Below are positions 19,589-28,188 of a stretch of 64,000 nucleotides of DNA, in pieces. The stretch's first letter is position 1. Each line of letters starts with the position of its first letter. This DNA is from Agrobacterium tumefaciens (GTDB taxonomy: Bacteria > Pseudomonadota > Alphaproteobacteria > Rhizobiales > Rhizobiaceae): contig NZ_CP039889.1 of NCBI RefSeq assembly GCF_005221325.1, forward strand, positions 124,001-188,000, written 5' to 3'. The notes below the pieces were generated by a model, which saw nothing but the letters and a program-made list of their open reading frames with translations, ran no database searches and was not told the origin of the DNA. Position numbers and translations under genes: made by a program.

Positions 19589-20557
19589 TTAGCGCGCGGT
19601 GCGCAGACGCGGATCGATCACCGCATAGGCGATATCGACGAACGTGTTGAGGACAACGAAGATGAACGAGATAATGCAGAGATAGGCCGCCATGACGGGA
19701 ATATCGAGGAAGGTGACTGCCTGAATGAACAGCATGCCCATGCCCGGCCACTGAAACACCGTTTCCGTGATAAGCGCGAAGGCGATGAGCGAGCCGACAT
19801 TCATCGTCGTCAGGGTCACCACCGGCATCAGACAGTTGCGCAGCGCATGACGGAAATAGATCCGCCAGCGCGGTATGCCGCGGGCCCGCGCAAATTTCAC
19901 GAAATCAGACCGCAGAACTTCAAGCATCTCCGCCCGCACCAGACGCATGACCAGCGTGATCTGGTACAGCGAAAGAGCAATGGCCGGAAGAATGAGGGCC
20001 GCGCGTCCGGATGACGTCAAGAGCCCCGTCGACCACCAGCCGAGCTGGACGACATCGCCGCGGCCAAAGGCGGGCGCCCAGCCGAGGGAAACAGAAAAGA
20101 CCAGAATGAGAAGAATGCCGACAACGAAGCTTGGCAGGGAAACGCCGACGATCGACAGGAATTGCAGACCTTCCGTATACCATTTCCCGCGCCGGATCGC
20201 CGTCAAAACCCCAAGAGGCAGGCCGACGACCAGCGATATGACAGTGGCAACCAGCACCAGCTCAAGCGTTGCGGGAAACCTTTCCGCGATCAGCGGCAGC
20301 ACCTGCTGGCCATTGCGGTAGGAAACACCGAAATTGCCCTGTGCCGCATCTTTGACAAATCGCAGATATTGCGTCGGCAGGCTGTCATTGAGACCGAGCC
20401 GCTCACGCAGTGCAGCGCGGTCCTCCTGCGAGGTCTGTTCGCCGACCATCAGCTCGACGGGATCACCCGCCAGCCGAAAAATGAGAAAGGCGATAAGCGC
20501 GACGGAAAGCATGACCAGCACGGCATTTCCCAGACGCTTGATGATGAAAACCAGCAT
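19589..20557 (-). CDS. Dpp-type ABC transporter permease (DppB-like)
   Basis: 322 residues, six predicted membrane segments beginning at FIIKRLGNAVLVMLSV; the DppB motif AGDPVELMVGE and EAA loop (FVKFARARGIPRWRIYFRHALRN) are clear. The ATG at 20557 with GAGAGG upstream is chosen over the longer frame to 20587. It is separated from the binding-protein gene by 218 bases that hold a strong hairpin. Confidence 0.92.
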   Translation of the reverse strand: MLVFIIKRLGNAVLVMLSVALIAFLIFRLAGDPVELMVGEQTSQEDRAALRERLGLNDSLPTQYLRFVKDAAQGNFGVSYRNGQQVLPLIAERFPATLELVLVATVISLVVGLPLGVLTAIRRGKWYTEGLQFLSIVGVSLPSFVVGILLILVFSVSLGWAPAFGRGDVVQLGWWSTGLLTSSGRAALILPAIALSLYQITLVMRLVRAEMLEVLRSDFVKFARARGIPRWRIYFRHALRNCLMPVVTLTTMNVGSLIAFALITETVFQWPGMGMLFIQAVTFLDIPVMAAYLCIISFIFVVLNTFVDIAYAVIDPRLRTAR

Positions 20558-20732
20558 TGTTACCTCTCGGACGCGAGCCTGAGCCATGCAGGCTTTCAGG
20601 TTCGATCATTCTCTTCCAGAGACGGGCCATGGGTTAAGCGGCATGCAAGAACCGCGAAACCATTGCGACTTTGTCGACAATTTCTGACGCAGACCATCGC
20701 GCTGTCAGACGGGATGCCTGCTGAAAACAACC

Positions 20733-20761
20733 GAGGCGCTCGGTCGGTTGACCGGCGCCTC
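20733..20761 (-). other. Strong intercistronic hairpin after the binding-protein gene
   Basis: GAGGCGC (20733-20739) and CGGTC (20741-20745) pair with GACCG (20750-20754) and GCGCCTC (20755-20761) with one bulged T; loop GGTT. Minus-strand transcription meets GGTTGTTTTC just after it, so partial termination is expected, leaving more message for the binding protein than for the permeases. Confidence 0.6.
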
Positions 20762-20775
20762 ACCTGCAATCCTTC

Positions 20776-22341
20776 TTATTTGTCGAGCTGGGTCAGCCAA
20801 TGACGCGGCTTGTTATCGGCACGGAAGTCGACGCTCTTGACCTTGGCCAGCATCGCCCAGGCAATGGGTTGCTGATGCAACGGCACGAGCATGGTCTCGT
20901 CCTTGGCGATCTTCAGCGCGGCTTCTTCAAGCGCCAGACGCTTCGTATTGTCCTGCTCCTGCGCTGCCTGCGCGACAAGCTTGTCAATTTCCGGGTTGGA
21001 CCAGCCGCCATAATTGGAGACGCCCATCGCACCCTTGCGGGTAGAGAGGATCTGCGACAGCATCGAGAAAGCGTCCAGCGTTGGCTCGTTCGCCCAGCTA
21101 AGGTTGAAAACGTCAGCCTTGCCACCATTGCGCTTGGGAGACTGTACCGAACGCGGTGCGATGTCGATGGTCGGCTGGAAACCGCCGCGCTTCAGCATGT
21201 TGGCAACGCCCGAGCAGATATCCTCTTCGTTGACGCTCTCATCATTCATGCAGGTATAGGTGAAGGCGAGGTTCTTCATGCCGGCATCGGCAAGCAGCTT
21301 CTGCGCCTTGGCCGGATCGGCGGGTTCAAAGGTATCGAGCGACTTGGCATAACCCGCGATTTCCGGGGCAATCAGCGAGCCAGACGGTCTTGCGAGACCA
21401 CGCATGACTTTCTTGTTGATCAGGTCACGATCCACGGATGCTTCAAAGGCCTGGCGGACACGCAGATCGTTGAAGGGGTTCGGCTTGCCGTCTTCCAGCT
21501 TTTCGCGGCGGTTGAAGCCGATGAAAAGCGTGCGAAGCTCGGTGCGCTTCTTGACCGAGATATTGGGCGAAGATTCAAGGCGCGGCAAATCCTGGATCGG
21601 GGCGGAATCGATGAGGTCGATTTCACCTGATAGCAGTGCCGCGACGCGTGTTGCCGCGGATGCGATCGGCACGAATTCGATGCGGTCGAGATTGTGTTTT
21701 TTCTGGTCCCACCAGCCTTCATTGGCCACGAGAACTGTCTTGCTGTCGGGAACGCGGCTTTCCAGCTTGAAGGGGCCGGTGCCGTTGGTGTGCATGGTGG
21801 TGTAGCCATCAACCTTCGACGCGAAGTCGGTAGGCTTCTCGCTGTTGTTATCTTTCAGCCACTTGGCATTAAAGATGAAGATGTTGGTGATGTCGTTGAG
21901 GAAAAGCGACGTCGGAGCACTGACCTCCAGATCGACGGTGTAATCATCCACCTTTTTGACGCCAGCAAAAACAGGAATATTGCCGCGCAGTGGCGATGTC
22001 GCGTCCGAAGCTCGTGTAAAGGACGCCACGACATCGTCGGCGGTGAAATCTGAACCATCATGGAATTTCACACCCTTGCGCAGGGTGAAGCGCCACGCTT
22101 TTCCGTCGATAAGTTTCCACTCGGTGGCAAGTGCCGGCTCAATCTGGAAGTCCGGTCCGTAGCGAACGAGGCCCTCGTAAATATGGTTCAGAAAAGCGAG
22201 GTTGGACGTGGATGGCACCGAATACGGGTCCAGCGAATAGAGATCGGCGCGGCCGCCCCAGCGGAGAGTCTCCGCATGGGCAGGAACGGCAATGGCGGCG
22301 GCGGCCATGGCCGCCAGGACAAAACTTCTGATACGGGACAT
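20776..22341 (-). CDS. ABC transporter substrate-binding protein, family 5 (Dpp-type)
   Basis: 521 residues. Sec signal peptide (SRIRSFVLAAMAAAAIAVPAHA, cut after AHA) and SBP_bac_5 blocks (RKGVKFHDGSDFTADDVV, NGTGPFKLES, RVRQAFEASVDR). ATG 22341 is preceded by GGGGGGATC; the open frame continues to 22458 through the operator region, which cannot be coding. It delivers the substrate of the island to the DppBCDF-like complex. The three amidohydrolases encoded around it make a cyclic amide or N-heterocycle more likely than a peptide (inference). Confidence 0.92.
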   Translation of the reverse strand: MSRIRSFVLAAMAAAAIAVPAHAETLRWGGRADLYSLDPYSVPSTSNLAFLNHIYEGLVRYGPDFQIEPALATEWKLIDGKAWRFTLRKGVKFHDGSDFTADDVVASFTRASDATSPLRGNIPVFAGVKKVDDYTVDLEVSAPTSLFLNDITNIFIFNAKWLKDNNSEKPTDFASKVDGYTTMHTNGTGPFKLESRVPDSKTVLVANEGWWDQKKHNLDRIEFVPIASAATRVAALLSGEIDLIDSAPIQDLPRLESSPNISVKKRTELRTLFIGFNRREKLEDGKPNPFNDLRVRQAFEASVDRDLINKKVMRGLARPSGSLIAPEIAGYAKSLDTFEPADPAKAQKLLADAGMKNLAFTYTCMNDESVNEEDICSGVANMLKRGGFQPTIDIAPRSVQSPKRNGGKADVFNLSWANEPTLDAFSMLSQILSTRKGAMGVSNYGGWSNPEIDKLVAQAAQEQDNTKRLALEEAALKIAKDETMLVPLHQQPIAWAMLAKVKSVDFRADNKPRHWLTQLDK

Positions 22342-22401
22342 TTGATCCCCCCTTTTTATAAATCGTTGGAAGACCGGCAGGCGGTCCGGTCGGGCAAAGG
22401 G

Positions 22402-22446
22402 AGTATTGTTTCGCTCAAGCTTATTGTCAATAATATTGTTGACAAT
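22402..22446. promoter_or_regulatory. Divergent promoter with two palindromic operators (copy 2)
   Basis: ATTGTCAAT (22423-22431, palindromic) is followed by ATTGTTGACAAT (22435-22446, perfect 5-2-5 palindrome, identical to 13173-13184). On the minus strand TTGACA lies in the first palindrome (plus 22425-22430) with AATACT 17 bases downstream (plus 22402-22407). On the plus strand TTGACA lies in the second palindrome (22439-22444). Both -35 boxes are thus covered by the operators, which points to repression. Confidence 0.65.
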
Positions 22447-22503
22447 TATCGTACTCAAAATTGTAAGTTTTTGGATACGAGTTCAAAAGAGGGAGGACGG
22501 AAT

Positions 22504-24021
22504 ATGACAGGCTTTCTGCTGCTGCACGGGACGATCGTCACCGTGGACAAGGAGCGGCGCATTATTGAAGACGGCGCACTGGCTATCAAGGGCGACAGGA
22601 TTGTCGACATCGGCACCGTGGATGAACTGGAACCCCGCCATCGTGACAAGGAGGTCATCGACTGCAGGGGAAAGCTGATCATCCCCGGCCTGATCGATGC
22701 CCATGGCCACGCAGGCCACGCGCTTCTTCGCAGCATCGCGGCGGACACCAATGCGATGTGGATGAAAATCATCACCCCGACCTATTATCACTACGTGACC
22801 CGCGACTACTGGTATGCCGACGGACTGATTTCCGGCATTGAACGATTGCGCGCCGGGGTGACGACCGGGGCGAGCATCATCACCTCAATGCCGCGCGCAG
22901 ATGATCCCGTCTTCGCCATCAATCATGCCCGCGCCTATAATGAACTCGGGCTGCGCGAAATCATCTGCGTCGGACCGTCGGGCCTGCCCTGGCCCCATCC
23001 GGTCACGCGATGGGAAAGCGGCCTGCCCGAACGTCGCGACGTGAGCTTCGACGAGATGATGGACGGCAGTGAAGCGGTGATCGAGGCATTGCATGGAAGC
23101 GCCGATGGCCGCATCAGCGTTTTCCTGACGCCTTTCACCATCGTACCGTCCGTCGAGCCGTCCAATGCATCGACGCCTGATCAGGCGGTGAAACTGACCA
23201 AGGGCGACAGGATGCAGGCCCGCCGGATACGCGAGATGGCGCGCAAGACCGGGGTCAGGCTTCATTCCGACGCCTTTGCCGGACAGATCCGCATGGCGTT
23301 TCAGGACAAGGAAAATGCTCTGCTCGGCCCTGACATTCACCTTCAGCATTGCTGGGGCATCTCCCATGACGAGATCGACATACTGGCCGAGACCGGCACC
23401 CGCGTGACCCACGCACCACCGGGCCGCGCAACGCCCATCATGGAAATGATGTCGAAAGGCATTCGCGTCGCCATCACCACCGACGGTGCTGCCCCGAGCC
23501 GCCATTTTGACATGCTACAGACAGCGCGTCTGGCACAATTCACGCAGCATCTCCTGCACAATCACGACCGCTACCTGCTACCACCCGGCAAAATATTTGA
23601 AATGATTACGATCGACGCGGCCTACGCCATCGGCATGGAAAACGAGATCGGTTCGCTCGAAATCGGCAAGAAGGCTGACGTCGTCATCATAGATATGCGC
23701 AAGCCACATCTGATGCCGATGTGGATGCCGGTGCATCGTCTGGTGCATCAGGTTCTCGGCAGCGATGTCGATACCGTCTTTGTGGACGGTAAGTTGCTGA
23801 TGGAAAATGGACGCGTGCTGACATCAGATGTTGATGCCGCCATCACCTTTGGCCAGGAGGAAGCTGTGGCGCTGGCCGAACGGGCCGGCCTGAAAGCACA
23901 TATGCACGATCCCGGCTGGGGCCGCCTGCTGCGCACATTCGACGAACCGGTGCACCTTCCCCGTCCCCCGGCGGATGCGAGCTACCGCACGACCGACCAT
24001 GAGCCCGGTCAAGATCACTAA
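22504..24021 (+). CDS. Amidohydrolase (TRZ/ATZ/chlorohydrolase-type)
   Basis: 505 residues, metal-dependent amidohydrolase with a complete ligand set: GLIDAHGHAGH (HxH), VRLHSDAF (His), LQHCWGIS (His) and ITTDGAAPS (Asp). Pattern fits the triazine hydrolase/SAH-deaminase branch, deaminating or dehalogenating a heterocycle. Start ATG 22504 follows GAGGGAGGAC; the long upstream frame overlaps the divergent gene and is discarded. Transcribed divergently from the ABC operon from a shared operator region, so it belongs to the same regulon. Confidence 0.87.
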   Translation: MTGFLLLHGTIVTVDKERRIIEDGALAIKGDRIVDIGTVDELEPRHRDKEVIDCRGKLIIPGLIDAHGHAGHALLRSIAADTNAMWMKIITPTYYHYVTRDYWYADGLISGIERLRAGVTTGASIITSMPRADDPVFAINHARAYNELGLREIICVGPSGLPWPHPVTRWESGLPERRDVSFDEMMDGSEAVIEALHGSADGRISVFLTPFTIVPSVEPSNASTPDQAVKLTKGDRMQARRIREMARKTGVRLHSDAFAGQIRMAFQDKENALLGPDIHLQHCWGISHDEIDILAETGTRVTHAPPGRATPIMEMMSKGIRVAITTDGAAPSRHFDMLQTARLAQFTQHLLHNHDRYLLPPGKIFEMITIDAAYAIGMENEIGSLEIGKKADVVIIDMRKPHLMPMWMPVHRLVHQVLGSDVDTVFVDGKLLMENGRVLTSDVDAAITFGQEEAVALAERAGLKAHMHDPGWGRLLRTFDEPVHLPRPPADASYRTTDHEPGQDH

Positions 24022-24070
24022 ATTAAGAGGCGGCGGCGAGCCCCTTCCCAAATTCTTGTCACGACAAAAA

Positions 24071-24097
24071 CTCCCCGGCCTGGAGTGGTCCGGGGAG
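24071..24097 (-). terminator. Rho-independent terminator of the porin gene
   Basis: CTCCCCGG (24071-24078) pairs with CCGGGGAG (24090-24097). On the minus strand it is followed by TTTTTGTCG, so it terminates the porin message; it lies about 110 bases beyond the porin stop. Two further inverted repeats lie between: 24102-24118 and 24142-24162. Confidence 0.75.
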
Positions 24098-24101
24098 CAA
24101 A

Positions 24102-24118
24102 CCTGACATCATGTCAGG
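24102..24118. repeat. Perfect 8-1-8 palindrome downstream of porin
   Basis: CCTGACAT-C-ATGTCAGG lies directly beside the porin terminator. It could add stability to the porin mRNA 3' end or be a protein site; nothing else supports either. Confidence 0.4.
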
Positions 24119-24205
24119 AACTTTGACTGGAGCTAGTCACTCACCCGTTGGAAAACGGGGTGGATCTGAGTTGTCTAACCCGGTTTATGCTTTTTATGCG
24201 GATAA

Positions 24206-25324
24206 TTAGAACGAACGCTGCAGACGAACGAAACCGGTCCAGCTGTCGCCACCGCCGTTAACACCCTTCGTGCCGTCTACGTCCTGATAGTAAACGGATG
24301 CGAGGGTAGAAAGACCTGACGTGATCTTGTAGCCAGCAGCTACGCCAGCGCGCCATGCATCACGGTCGCCCGTGAACTTGCCGTCCGTACCGATATCCAG
24401 CGTACCGAAGTACTGGAAGCCGGGGGTGATGGTCAGCTTCTCGGTTGCCTTGATGGAGTATTCCGCGGCAACCGTCCACTCGGATTCTTCATAGTAGGCG
24501 TTTGCACCCGAAGCCCATGCGCCGGCGAGACCGAACGTGCCCGGACCGAGGTCAGCGGTCAGGATGGCGCGGATGGCGCCGTTCTCGGCGTTGGTGTCGT
24601 AACCGCCGAGAATGTTTGCCTTAACGCCACCGACCTTAGCGCCAATGATCGCGCTGATGCCGACGTTATTATCCGTGGCAATCTTTCCGTTTGCAGTCGT
24701 CCAGTTTGCCTGGGCTACACCGAGGTTGTTCGTCTTGTTGGTGGCTGTGTAGCCGGTGCCATCGACGTCATTGCCGGCGATAATGCCTTCCAGCTCCTCA
24801 ACAGCAACACCAACATAGAACGAGCCAGCATCGTAGGTGTAACGGATGGCGTTCAGACGGGTCTTGTTGGAGCTGAGCTGGTCATACTCGCCAGCGAGAC
24901 CATCATCCCACCAGTTGTAGTAAAAACCGACCTTGAGGCCGCTAAGTTCGATAAAGGCCTGATCGACGACAACGCCGCGGCTGCTGTCCTGGTCGGCATC
25001 GCCACGGAAGCCGATGTAACCGCGCAGAGCGCCAAGATCGGTGTCAGTGCGAGTGTCGATGTTGAACTGGGCGCGCGTGAAGCTGTCCCAATCGGAGTCG
25101 CCAGCTTTGCGGCGGCTAAAATCGGTCTGGAAACGGACGTAACCGTCGAACTTGAGGCAGGTTTCGGTGCCGGGAATGTAGAAGAAGCCGGTGCCGAAAG
25201 CGTCGCAAACGCGAACGTATTCCAGGGGCTCAGGCTCAGCAGCGACGATGGCGTCAGCGGCCTGTGCGCCGGATACTGCTGCGAGAGCAGCAGCGGAGCC
25301 GATCAGAAGGCTCTTGATGTTCAT
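24206..25324 (-). CDS. Outer-membrane porin, Rhizobiales Omp2/Rop family
   Basis: 372 residues. Sec signal peptide (MNIKSLLIGSAAALAAVSGAQA, then ADAIVAAEPEP) and a mature beta-barrel with the family hallmarks: YVRVCDAFGTGFFYIPGTETCLKFDGYVR near the N-terminus, including two cysteines, and a terminal WTGFVRLQRSF ending in Phe. It forms a trimeric general-diffusion pore in the outer membrane (family knowledge). ATG 25324 follows GGAG. It is monocistronic, with its own terminator and a long AT-rich upstream region, as for a highly expressed gene. Confidence 0.93.
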   Translation of the reverse strand: MNIKSLLIGSAAALAAVSGAQAADAIVAAEPEPLEYVRVCDAFGTGFFYIPGTETCLKFDGYVRFQTDFSRRKAGDSDWDSFTRAQFNIDTRTDTDLGALRGYIGFRGDADQDSSRGVVVDQAFIELSGLKVGFYYNWWDDGLAGEYDQLSSNKTRLNAIRYTYDAGSFYVGVAVEELEGIIAGNDVDGTGYTATNKTNNLGVAQANWTTANGKIATDNNVGISAIIGAKVGGVKANILGGYDTNAENGAIRAILTADLGPGTFGLAGAWASGANAYYEESEWTVAAEYSIKATEKLTITPGFQYFGTLDIGTDGKFTGDRDAWRAGVAAGYKITSGLSTLASVYYQDVDGTKGVNGGGDSWTGFVRLQRSF

Positions 25325-25795
25325 TTGTAATCTCCAGTCAAAAATTTTTCAACAAATGCGCAAATTTGAGGGCTGGTCTTTCCCTGCCGCCCGCTTCCCT
25401 GCGCTGATTGAGCAAATGACAGAAACCACTGCGGAGTCGCAATTCAAATCGAGCAAATTGAAATACAATATAAGTACACTTTCGGATTAAGTAGTAAAAT
25501 TACAACAAATTCACAGTTTAAAATATAGTAATTTTGTGTTTTATTTCGAAATAAATTTATTTATTACTAAGGTTTAATTTTATAAATGAATATATTATTA
25601 CATTAAGAAACATGGGTGCGCGCCTCACGCAATCCTGAATGGGGCCGAGAATACACATACATGCGAGATGAGGCGGCGAAGACTTTCGTTGCGAAGCCCG
25701 GAGCGAGAAAGGAAAGCGCGCGGCAATAAGACAGCGCGTTGCAGCGGACATGGCGGCATGCCCGCCTCTCCGGCAAGTCTGCTAAAGGTGGGGGC
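25325..25795. other. Gene-free region between porin and GGDEF/EAL gene
   Basis: No gene is recognised. The segment about 25480-25615 is strikingly AT-rich for this genome and probably holds the porin promoter and upstream elements. I could not fix -35/-10 boxes. 25620-25795 is ordinary GC-rich spacer beyond the GGDEF/EAL stop. Confidence 0.6.
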
Positions 25796-27970
25796 TTATG
25801 GCCCGTCGCTGGAGAGGCCGGTGGGGAATGTCGTCGTGTTCCCCAGCATCGCCTCGATCGCATCCGCAGGAAGAGGACGGCTGAAATAATAGCCTTGACC
25901 GTAAGGACAGCCGGCCGTGCGCAGGAACGCCGCCTGCTCGGCGGTTTCCACACCTTCGGCAATGACATCGATGCCAAGCGATCCGGCAAGCTGGATCATG
26001 ATCGTGACGATGGCGCTGTCCTTGGTTTTTTCCGGCAGGTGGGTCAGGAACGACCGGTCTATCTTCATGCAGGACAGTGGGAATGTCTTGAGCATGCCGA
26101 GACAGGAATAACCGATTCCGAAATCATCCAGCGCCAGGCTGACGCCCATCTGTTTTATGGCGCGCATGATCCGCACCGATGTCTCGACATCCTGAATGAT
26201 CAGCGTCTCGGTGATCTCGATTTCCAGCAGGGAGGGCGCAAGGCCGGTTTCCTTCAGCACCGACCTGATCTGCTGCACCAACCCGCCCTGAAACTGGCGT
26301 GGCGAGATATTGACCGCCATCTTGACGGGCGAGAGGCCGGCGGCAACCCATGCCTGCGCCTGGCGACAGGCCTTTTTGAGGATGTTTGCCCCCAGTTCCA
26401 CGATCAGGCCGGTTTCTTCCGCAAGTCCGATGAATTCCGCAGGGCCGAGCAGACCCTCCGCAGGATGCTGCCAGCGCACCAGCGCCTCCACGCCGCTGAT
26501 CCGGCCGCTTGCAAGATCGACCTGCGGCTGGAAATGCAGGACGAATTCGTCCCTTTCGACGGCTTTGCGCAACTCCTCGATCCGGGTGAATTTCTTCCTC
26601 AGATCATCCGCCATGTTCGGCGTGAAGGTGGCGATGCTGTCGCGTCCGTTATGCTTGGCCTCATACATGGCGAGATCGGCCGCCGCGACGATTTCCGCCG
26701 TGGTTTCCCCGTGTTCCGGGAAAAAGGCCATGCCGATGCTGCAGGTAACCTTGATATCGTAGTTGCCGATGCGCAATGGCTGCGAGACTGCAGCCCGGAT
26801 GCGCTGCAGACGGTTTTCGACATCATCCTTGCGCTCTTCGAGAATAATGACGAACTCGTCGCCACCGACCCTCAGAACAAGATCGTTTTGCCTGAGGCTC
26901 GCCGCAATGCGCTCGGCGGTTTTCGACAGCAGCGCATCGCCGATGCTGTGGCCGAGCGTATCGTTGATCTGCTTGAAATTGTCGAGATCGAGGAAACCGA
27001 TACCGACCCTTCTGTTCACCTTTACCGCCGCCGCCAATATCTCCGGCAGCCGGGTATCGAGGAAACGGCGGTTGGGCAGCCGGGTCAGCATGTCATGATC
27101 CGCCAGAAAGGCGATGTGTTCCGCTGCCCTTTTGCGGTCTATCGCCAGACCCGCCATGCGCGCCGCAGCGCCGATAAATTCCACCAGCGCTTCATCCGGC
27201 TTGCGGCCGGCAAGCTTGCACCAGACGAAACCATGCGCCTGGCCCTCACTGGCGGGAATATCGAAACTGAAGGCCGTATCCTCCGCCGCATGGGCGAGAC
27301 TTGCGGGATCGCTGACATTGGAAATCAGCGCGATCAACCCTGCCTGCTGCGCAAGGGCGGGTGACACATAAACGGATGGCTCCCCCACCGCCGCCTCGAA
27401 CACCCGCACGGCGCAGGCAAGGCCGGTGGCCAGATTTTCGATCGCCTTGACGAATTCCTCGAGGAAATCCTCGATACGAGCCGCCGCCACAATCATTTCC
27501 AAAATATGCGCCTGCGCCTGAAGCAATCGCTCAGAGGCCTTTTTCTGGGTGATGTCGCGCGAGGCACCCACGACGCCGATGATCTTGCCGGACTTGTCCT
27601 TCAACGGCACACGCGACATCATCAGCCAGCGGTCGATATCGCCCCGCATGGCGCGTTCCTCGTAACCGAGATCCGGTTCACCGGTACGCATCACCCGCGC
27701 TTCGGTATCGGGAATGCCGGCGCGCCGCGCCGCTTCGCCATGAATATCGTAATCGGTGAGACCGATCAGCTCCTCGACGCTTTCAAAGCCGTTTTCGGTG
27801 ACGATGGCGCGGTTGGCAAAAAGAAAGCGCCCTTCCAGATCCTTGGCATAGATGAAATCCGGCACATGGTCGATCATCGCTTCCAGAAGCGTGTGCCGGC
27901 CGGAGGGATTGGCATTTTCGCCCATTGCTGGAGAGGCAGATGACGTTATGTCGCGCTTTTTTCGCGACAT
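25796..27970 (-). CDS. PAS-GGDEF-EAL cyclic-di-GMP signalling protein
   Basis: 724 residues, no membrane segment, cytosolic. Order: PAS domain (about 20-145, VPDFIYAKDLEGRFLFAN and a PAC end VVGASRDITQKK), a GAF-like region (about 155-300), GGDEF domain (about 310-460, with intact RVGGDEF and DLDNFKQIND) and EAL domain (about 475-715, with VEALVRWQHP, EITETLI, LDDFGIGYS, KIDRSFL and EGVET). Both catalytic motifs look intact, so it could make and degrade c-di-GMP. ATG 27970 is chosen from domain start; the ribosome site (AAGAGAA) is modest. Monocistronic; the sensed signal is unknown. Confidence 0.92.
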   Translation of the reverse strand: MSRKKRDITSSASPAMGENANPSGRHTLLEAMIDHVPDFIYAKDLEGRFLFANRAIVTENGFESVEELIGLTDYDIHGEAARRAGIPDTEARVMRTGEPDLGYEERAMRGDIDRWLMMSRVPLKDKSGKIIGVVGASRDITQKKASERLLQAQAHILEMIVAAARIEDFLEEFVKAIENLATGLACAVRVFEAAVGEPSVYVSPALAQQAGLIALISNVSDPASLAHAAEDTAFSFDIPASEGQAHGFVWCKLAGRKPDEALVEFIGAAARMAGLAIDRKRAAEHIAFLADHDMLTRLPNRRFLDTRLPEILAAAVKVNRRVGIGFLDLDNFKQINDTLGHSIGDALLSKTAERIAASLRQNDLVLRVGGDEFVIILEERKDDVENRLQRIRAAVSQPLRIGNYDIKVTCSIGMAFFPEHGETTAEIVAAADLAMYEAKHNGRDSIATFTPNMADDLRKKFTRIEELRKAVERDEFVLHFQPQVDLASGRISGVEALVRWQHPAEGLLGPAEFIGLAEETGLIVELGANILKKACRQAQAWVAAGLSPVKMAVNISPRQFQGGLVQQIRSVLKETGLAPSLLEIEITETLIIQDVETSVRIMRAIKQMGVSLALDDFGIGYSCLGMLKTFPLSCMKIDRSFLTHLPEKTKDSAIVTIMIQLAGSLGIDVIAEGVETAEQAAFLRTAGCPYGQGYYFSRPLPADAIEAMLGNTTTFPTGLSSDGP

Positions 27971-28139
27971 CCGGTTCTCTTCGGGTGTCTTCGGGCCTTT
28001 GGAACGCACCTCTCCGCCTCATCACTTTATAAGGAAGCGGAATAGTAGAATTATACATATTATATAATGATGAACGGCGAATAGAGATTGCGGGGAATAC
28101 TGCTTTTACCATCGATGAGCAGCGACAGGATGAAACGAC

Positions 28140-28163
28140 ACGGCGCGACAAAAGCCGCGCCGT
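28140..28163 (-). terminator. Hairpin terminator after the 2-hydroxyacid dehydrogenase operon
   Basis: ACGGCGCG (28140-28147) pairs with CGCGCCGT (28156-28163), eight-base loop, 26 bases beyond the dehydrogenase stop. The T-run on the minus strand is short, so efficiency is uncertain. Confidence 0.55.
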
Positions 28164-28188
28164 TTGATGGTCGATAGGGAAAGAGGGC

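Noticed and set aside
22342..22458. N-terminal extension of the binding protein beyond 22341
   Set aside because: It would run through the operator region; the signal peptide and ribosome site define the start at 22341.
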